64,000 nt of DNA, from positions 80,663 through 144,662 of the forward strand of contig NZ_LGQZ01000013.1 in NCBI RefSeq assembly GCF_003116015.1. Reading direction: 5' to 3'. Made by a program: the position numbers and the translations under genes. Below the pieces are notes generated by a model that was not told the DNA's origin, searched no databases, and saw only the letters and a list, made by a program, of their open reading frames with translations. Shown here piece by piece: positions 59,611 through 64,000 of this stretch. The stretch comes from Azospirillum sp. TSO22-1 (GTDB lineage: Bacteria; Pseudomonadota; Alphaproteobacteria; Azospirillales; Azospirillaceae). How positions within the stretch are numbered: the stretch's first letter is position 1; each line of letters begins with the position of its first letter.

Positions 59611-61029
59611 TTACACCACGCGGAAGTTCTTGAACTGCCACGGGCAATCGGTGTCCACATCCTCCGGGAACAGGCGGCCGCGGTCCTCCAGCGGGGTCCA
59701 GTCGCCGTAAGCGCCGACCACCTCGCCGAGGTACGGGCGGCAGACCTCCAGCACGCGCTGGAAGTCCAGCTCCTCCGGCTCGACCACGCCGGCGGTCGGG
59801 TTCTCCAGCGCCCAGACGATGCCGGCCAGCACCGCCACAGTCACCTGCAGCGAGGTGGCGTTGTTGTGCGGGATGATCTCGCGGGCCTCGCCGATGGACA
59901 GGCGCGAGCCGTACCAGTAGGCGCCCTTCTTGTGGCCCATCAGCAGCACGCCCAGTTCGTCGATGCCGCTGACGATCTCGTCCATCATCAGGCGCTTCGA
60001 GGGCTGGAGATTCCAGTTCTTGCCGGCGAACTCGTGCACCGACTTCACCGCGTCGTCGCAGGGGTGATAGGCGTAGTGCACGGTCGGCCGGTAGGTGACC
60101 GTGCCGCCCTCCTTCACCGTGTAGTAGTCGGCGGTGGAGATCGCCTCGCTGTGGGTGATCAGGAAGCCGTGGAACGGGCCTTCCAGCGGCGTCCAGGTGC
60201 GCACGCGGGTGCTCGCACCCGGGCGCAGCAGGTAGATGGCGGCGTCGGAACCGAACTCGTGGCGGCGGCCGTCGGGCGGGAGGGCCTTCTCGTGGCTGCC
60301 CCAGCCCAGCTCGGCCGGCTGGCAGCCCTCGGACACGAAACCGTCGATCGACCAGGTGTTGACGAACTCGCCGACCTTCTTCGGCTGATTGGCGACCTGG
60401 GTGTCGCGCTCGGCGACGTGGATGACCTTGACGTCCAGCGCCTTGGCCAGCGCGGCCCAGCCGGCGCGGTCCGTCGGCACGTCGGTCTTGACGCCGGTGT
60501 CGCGCGCGATGTCGAGCAGCGCCTGCTTGATGAAGTGCGACACCAGACCCGGGTTGGCGCCGTGCGTCAGCACCGCGGTCGGGCCGCCGGCGTACGTCTC
60601 CTTGTGGCCGAGCGCCGACTCGCGCAGCGCGTAGTTGGAGCGCAGCGAGGGGCTCAGGCTCGGGTCGGTGTAGCCGCCGGGCCAGGGCTCGATGCAGGTG
60701 TCGATGTAGAGTGCACCCACCTCGTTGCAGAACTCGACCAGCGCGATCGACGACACGTCCACCGACAGGTTCACCAGGAAATCGCCCTTGCCCAGCATCG
60801 GGCGCAGGACGTCCAGGTAGTTGTCCCGGGTCAGCGCGTTGTTGATGAAGCGGACGCCGTACTCGTTCGCCTCCTCATGGCCGCGCTCCTCGGCGGTCAC
60901 GATGGTGATCTGCTCCTTCGTGATGCCGATGTGGCGGAAGATCAGCGGCAGCACGCCCTGGCCGATCGAGCCAAAGCCGACGATGACCATGCGACCGGCG
61001 AAGTCGCAGTGCTTGGTGTTCAGGGTCAT
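59611..61029 (-). CDS. hss: Homospermidine synthase
   Basis: 472 residues from ATG 61027-61029 (MTLNTKHCDFAGRMVIVG). NAD+-dependent enzyme that joins two putrescines (or putrescine and spermidine) to sym-homospermidine. The Rossmann motif GFGSIGQG follows at about 18-25, and the family sequences DTCIEPWPGGYTDP, THGANPGLVSHFIKQAL and GHKKGAYWYGSRLS are clear. Homospermidine is a typical polyamine of Rhodospirillales. It lies downstream of the decarboxylase that would supply putrescine, 117 bases away, with its own promoter. Confidence 0.95.
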   Translation of the reverse strand: MTLNTKHCDFAGRMVIVGFGSIGQGVLPLIFRHIGITKEQITIVTAEERGHEEANEYGVRFINNALTRDNYLDVLRPMLGKGDFLVNLSVDVSSIALVEFCNEVGALYIDTCIEPWPGGYTDPSLSPSLRSNYALRESALGHKETYAGGPTAVLTHGANPGLVSHFIKQALLDIARDTGVKTDVPTDRAGWAALAKALDVKVIHVAERDTQVANQPKKVGEFVNTWSIDGFVSEGCQPAELGWGSHEKALPPDGRRHEFGSDAAIYLLRPGASTRVRTWTPLEGPFHGFLITHSEAISTADYYTVKEGGTVTYRPTVHYAYHPCDDAVKSVHEFAGKNWNLQPSKRLMMDEIVSGIDELGVLLMGHKKGAYWYGSRLSIGEAREIIPHNNATSLQVTVAVLAGIVWALENPTAGVVEPEELDFQRVLEVCRPYLGEVVGAYGDWTPLEDRGRLFPEDVDTDCPWQFKNFRVV

Positions 61030-61112
61030 GGGTGGGTCCCCCAGGGTAAAAAGATCCACGAATGGCCACGTCGGCCGGTTGGCCCCACGGAGAGTGGGGT
61101 CGCGCGAGCGGT

Positions 61113-61140
61113 TCTATACTCGATATTTCCGCCGTTGCAA
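61113..61140 (-). promoter_or_regulatory. Promoter of the homospermidine synthase gene
   Basis: On the minus strand TTGCAA (61135-61140), 16 bases, TATAGA (61113-61118), leader about 75 bases. A small stem CCCCAC-tctcc-GTGGGG lies in the leader. Confidence 0.6.
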
Positions 61141-61146
61141 AAAGAC

Positions 61147-62427
61147 TCAGGCCGCCTGCGTAGAAATACGGTGGCCCGGCGTCTCGAGGAGCGGACGGTC
61201 GGCGACCTCGACGAGGCGCGCCTGATCGAAGCCGTTGAACGCCGTGCGCAGGCACGCACCGTAGGCGCCGAGCTGGCCGATCTCGATCCAGTCGCCCTCG
61301 CGCACGTCGGCGGGCAGCAGGAACGGGCCGTTCATGCGGTCGGCGCTGTCGCAGGTCGGGCCATAGAAGGCGAACGGCACGGCCTCCGCCTCGATGCCGC
61401 CGCCGAACATGCCGTCGAACGGCCGCAGCAGCCGCACCGGGAAGCGGAAGCCCGGCACGCCGGCGTCGGACAGGCTGCCGTAGACGCCGTCGTTGATGAA
61501 CAGCTCGTCGCCGCGGCGCTTCATCACCTGCACGACCAGCGACACGCCGGCCGCCACCAGGGCGCGCCCCGGCTCGCACCAGATCCGGCAGTGCGCCGGC
61601 AGGTCGAGCGCGGCGACGCCCCGCGCGATGGCCGCCATGAAGTCGTCGAGCGGCGGCGGGGTGACGTCCGGGTAGGACACCGGGAAGCCGCCGCCGACGT
61701 CCAGCACGTCCACCGCCACACCGGACTCTGCGATGACGCGGCCGGCCAGGGCGATGGCGCGCTCGTACGCCGCCGGCTCAAGCATCTGCGAGCCGACGTG
61801 GAAGCTCACCCCCACCTTGGGCGCCACCACGCGCACGGCGCGCAGCAGCCTCACCGCCTCGTCCGGCTGGGCACCGAACTTGCCGGACAGGTCGTACACC
61901 GCGTTGCCCTTCGGCAGCGCGAGGCGCACGATCAGGCCGAGGTCGGCCGCCTCGTCGGTCTCCTCCATCAGCTTCCGCAGCTCGTCCATCGAATCGAGGA
62001 CGAAGTCGCGCACGCCGTACTGCTGGTAGGCCTGCCGGATCGCCTGCCGGCCCTTGACCGGGTGCATGTAGTGCAGCTCGGCCTCCGGGAACATCTGGCG
62101 GACCAGACGCACCTCGCCCAGCGACGCCACGTCGAAGTGGCGCACCCCGCCGTCCCACAGCGCGCGCAGCACCGCCGGTTCCGGGTTGCACTTCACGGCG
62201 TACAGCACGTCACCTCCCCGGGCGCCGCCGGTCGCGTCGCCGAAGGCGCCCACGAAACGGCGCGCCGTCTCGGCCAGGACGCCGGGGCGGATGCAATGCA
62301 TGGGGTCCTCCGGCCGGTGCAGGGCGACGGCCTGCATCACCGACGGGCGGTGTCCGACGGCGGCGGTGGAGGTGTTGGCGGCGCGGCGCAGCGGGGTGAC
62401 CGCGGAACGGGGACGGATGAAGCCCAT
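61147..62427 (-). CDS. Ornithine-type (fold III, PLP) decarboxylase
   Basis: 426 residues if started at ATG 62425-62427, which has GGAG 6 bases upstream. Starts further in, at 62337 or 62301 (the last with GGAGG at 5 bases), would give 396 or 384 and cannot be excluded. PLP Lys79 in YAVKCNPEP, FHVGSQ near 209-214, the glycine loop DVGGGFP near 243-249, EPGRALVA near 285-292, and catalytic Cys359-Asp360 in GPTCDSADR identify an ornithine or lysine/ornithine decarboxylase rather than a diaminopimelate or carboxynorspermidine enzyme. It supplies putrescine for the synthase downstream. Confidence 0.92.
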   Translation of the reverse strand: MGFIRPRSAVTPLRRAANTSTAAVGHRPSVMQAVALHRPEDPMHCIRPGVLAETARRFVGAFGDATGGARGGDVLYAVKCNPEPAVLRALWDGGVRHFDVASLGEVRLVRQMFPEAELHYMHPVKGRQAIRQAYQQYGVRDFVLDSMDELRKLMEETDEAADLGLIVRLALPKGNAVYDLSGKFGAQPDEAVRLLRAVRVVAPKVGVSFHVGSQMLEPAAYERAIALAGRVIAESGVAVDVLDVGGGFPVSYPDVTPPPLDDFMAAIARGVAALDLPAHCRIWCEPGRALVAAGVSLVVQVMKRRGDELFINDGVYGSLSDAGVPGFRFPVRLLRPFDGMFGGGIEAEAVPFAFYGPTCDSADRMNGPFLLPADVREGDWIEIGQLGAYGACLRTAFNGFDQARLVEVADRPLLETPGHRISTQAA

Positions 62428-62441
62428 GGCGCACTCCATTC

Positions 62442-62462
62442 CGGGCCCGGTGCGCGGGCCCG
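62442..62462 (-). promoter_or_regulatory. Hairpin just upstream of the decarboxylase ribosome site
   Basis: CGGGCCC and GGGCCCG pair over 7 bases around a 7-base loop, ending a few bases before the GGAG of the gene. It could hinder initiation when folded. A second stem (GACCCGG ... CCGGGTC, 62554-62578) lies further upstream in the same leader. Confidence 0.4.
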
Positions 62463-62605
62463 TGAGCAAAAGCGGTCCTGAGCGGCCATTGCTGTGCCGC
62501 AGACCAGGGTCGGGTTTGTCGGATGGTGACGGGTGCAGCCGGAGTCGTACGCGGACCCGGGCTCAACAGCTCCGGGTCTTCACGGCGTCGATGTCCGGCT
62601 GGGGC

Positions 62606-62644
62606 TTACCGTCTCTGGGCCCTGCCGTGGTGACTGGACAACAT
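62606..62644 (-). CDS. 12-codon leader ORF upstream of the decarboxylase gene
   Basis: ATG 62642-62644 to TAA 62606-62608 encodes MLSSHHGRAQRR. GAGAGGGAG precedes the ATG at about 6 bases, better than most starts in the window. Three of the last five codons are for Arg. It is 178 bases before the decarboxylase, in the leader expected from the promoter at 62761. In enteric bacteria ornithine decarboxylase speF is controlled by a small ornithine-sensing leader peptide, so a similar role is plausible but unproved. The frame is also open upstream to an ATG at 62731 (41 codons) without a ribosome site. Confidence 0.4.
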   Translation of the reverse strand: MLSSHHGRAQRR

Positions 62645-62760
62645 ACTGTGCTCCCTCTCGGGACCGGCCCACTGATGACCGGCTCTGCCAAAAAGGACGC
62701 GGTACGTCGTTGCATAACCACTGTGGGCCATAGGCACGTGCGATGTGCGTCGTCCGCTAC

Positions 62761-62788
62761 GAAATACGCCGATTGGCCGCGGATTCAA
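62761..62788 (-). promoter_or_regulatory. Putative promoter of the decarboxylase leader
   Basis: On the minus strand TTGAAT (62783-62788), 16 bases, TATTTC (62761-62766). The leader would be about 325 bases, long for this genome. The 62428-62853 gap, 426 bases, holds only this promoter, the leader ORF and two stems. Confidence 0.4.
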
Positions 62789-62853
62789 GTGATATTTTCA
62801 TGGCACGCCCATACGTCGGCGTATTCCAGAAAAATTGCCAATACATCAATGGC

Positions 62854-63690
62854 TTATACCACGGCCTCGGGCGGCCGGACCAGCCCCATCACCAGGAAGT
62901 GCGGACGGTCGCAGACCAGGATGTGGTCCATCAGCCAGAAGCGCAGGAAGTCGCGCACCGCCACCTCCAGCGGGACCACGCCGGACGCCACCTGCCCGCA
63001 CATGGCGTCGAACTGGCCGAGCATCTGCGTGTGGCTGGCCGCGTGGCTGACGCAGCGGGCCGGCGAGGCGGCGCGCATCACGCGCTCCTCGGCGTCGAAG
63101 TGCGCCCGCACGTGGTGGCCGACCCGCTCCAGCAGCACCATAGCCTCGGCGCGGTCGTGCACACCGGCCGCCAGCCGGTGCAACTCGTTGACCAGGCCGG
63201 CCAGTTCGCGGTGCTGCGCGTCGATGGGTTCGACGCCGGTCTCGAAGCCAGGGGTCCAGGCGATCAGGTCGGCGCCCTGCTCCGGCGCCGGAGATGCCCG
63301 CAGCAGGGCGGCGTAGGCGCCGTCGTGCTTGATCTCGTGCTGCGAGAGCGCGTGGTCGAGCGTGCCGGCCACCGTACACAGGAACTCGCGCGACACGTCG
63401 CATTCGCGCAGATAGTCCACCAGCCGGCCGACCTGCCGGCCCAGCGTCTGGTGCTGCTCGGCGTGTTCCTCCCAGCCGGCGAAGCCGGAGGCGCGCAGGA
63501 TCAGTTCCTCATGGCCGAAATGTACGGTCATCTCGCCAACGAAGGCGTCGAAGCAGGGGATCACCGCCGCGCGCGGGGAGCCATCGACGCACTGCTCGCG
63601 GATGTCGTGGACGTGGCGCAACAGGGCGCTGTGCGTGCCGTCGATGAACCCGTTGCCGGTCTCGTTGACCGCGTGACCACTCGGCGCCAT
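62854..63690 (-). CDS. Tandem hemerythrin-domain protein
   Basis: 278 residues from ATG 63688-63690 with GAGG at 5 bases. Two bacteriohemerythrin-like domains. The first (about 15-125) has HFGHEE, HAEQH and HEIKHD; the second (about 140-265), beginning IAWTPGFETGVEPIDAQH, has HFDAEE, HAASH and HILVCD. Both keep the HxxxE, HxxxH and HxxxxD pattern for a diiron O2-binding site, although the first lacks the usual W-x-x-x-x-x-V/I-G start. No methyl-accepting or other output domain. Probable role in O2 sensing, transport or storage, or iron/NO handling. Confidence 0.88.
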   Translation of the reverse strand: MAPSGHAVNETGNGFIDGTHSALLRHVHDIREQCVDGSPRAAVIPCFDAFVGEMTVHFGHEELILRASGFAGWEEHAEQHQTLGRQVGRLVDYLRECDVSREFLCTVAGTLDHALSQHEIKHDGAYAALLRASPAPEQGADLIAWTPGFETGVEPIDAQHRELAGLVNELHRLAAGVHDRAEAMVLLERVGHHVRAHFDAEERVMRAASPARCVSHAASHTQMLGQFDAMCGQVASGVVPLEVAVRDFLRFWLMDHILVCDRPHFLVMGLVRPPEAVV

Positions 63691-63831
63691 GCGCACCTCG
63701 GCGTTCGGCGCGCCACTACCTGCGGAGGCAGCGGCGCGAACGTTTCTCCCTCCGACAATTTCTAACCTTTGTCATAGGGGGCGGCAACAACCCACACCGC
63801 TTCCGTACAGCACAAATCGACGCACCCGGTT

Positions 63832-64000
63832 TCACAGCGGGGGTACGGGGAACCGTTCGGCGATGGCGTCGCCGGTGTAGGCCGCCACCCAGCCGTCCGG
63901 CCGGGTGAAGAAGCGGATGGCGGTGAAGGTCGGCCGCGCGCCCATGTCGAACCAGTGGCGGGCGCCCCCCCGGACGCTGATCAAGTCGCCGCGCTCGCAG
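63832..64000 (-). CDS. mtnD: Acireductone dioxygenase, C-terminal end (runs off the window)
   Basis: The last 56 codons are visible and end at TGA 63832-63834. The sequence [18 protein letters not shown] contains the third His ligand of the cupin metal site, followed by [15 protein letters not shown] and [11 protein letters not shown]. These are diagnostic of Fe2+-dependent acireductone dioxygenase of the methionine salvage pathway, which recycles methylthioadenosine. The gene continues beyond base 64000. Confidence 0.9.
   Translation of the reverse strand, partial: CERGDLISVRGGARHWFDMGARPTFTAIRFFTRPDGWVAAYTGDAIAERFPVPPL

Noticed and set aside
62606..62788. 60-codon frame upstream of the decarboxylase as a full gene
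   Set aside because: Its TTG start coincides with the likely -35 box, it has no ribosome site, and only the last 12 codons have one.

Overview
The window is a high-GC chromosomal segment of an alphaproteobacterium, most likely Rhodospirillales and probably Azospirillum or a close relative. The grounds are the codon and base composition, the alphaproteobacterial short ProRS, the 14-gene nuo operon followed by birA-coaX-rnj-mce, a sigma54-type promoter before glnB-glnA, and a homospermidine synthase. Genus assignment is inference from protein resemblance, not from a search. No insertion sequence, prophage, CRISPR array or rRNA operon was seen. Almost all of it is core genome with a few small accessory inserts.

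Layout. 1-8100 (mostly minus strand): dienelactone hydrolase (cut by the window edge), lolD-lolC lipoprotein release, a 1-Cys peroxiredoxin facing away from a metallo-beta-lactamase-fold hydrolase, proS, two unrecognised genes, and tag. 8131-26574: DUF1467, mce, rnj, coaX and birA, then the complete nuoA-N operon for respiratory complex I, transcribed on the minus strand from a promoter near 26.7 kb. 26.8-34.4 kb: tRNA-Asp, tRNA-Val, hupB, lon, clpX, clpP, tig and tRNA-Leu, a proteostasis block with clear intrinsic terminators and heat-shock-like promoters. 34.6-40.1 kb: thioesterase, malonyl-CoA decarboxylase, two small unknown genes, NAD(P)HX repair enzyme, HpcH/HpaI aldolase, tRNA-His.

40.2-42.7 kb is the nitrogen-control module: a -24/-12 promoter, glnB (PII with Tyr51), glnA (adenylylation Tyr398), then an unusually hairpin-rich 3' region ending in a second plus-strand terminator, a candidate small RNA. 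42.7-47.1 kb holds small genes (PAS_5 protein, exported proteins, DsbA-family oxidoreductase, DEDDh exonuclease, GNAT, and a helical-repeat/ACT fusion protein). 47.1-58.9 kb is the mfd-sdhE ... recG region. A Crp/antiporter pair and a type III polyketide synthase/methyltransferase pair lie between sdhE and recG, and a 124-bp palindromic element sits next to recG. 59.0-64.0 kb: RlpA-like protein, homospermidine synthase and ornithine-type decarboxylase (putrescine to homospermidine), a two-domain hemerythrin, and the 3' end of acireductone dioxygenase.

The most interesting non-coding signals are the structured leader of the decarboxylase gene, which carries a 12-codon Arg-rich ORF with its own Shine-Dalgarno sequence, and the terminator-bounded segment after glnA. 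Both are hypotheses from sequence alone.
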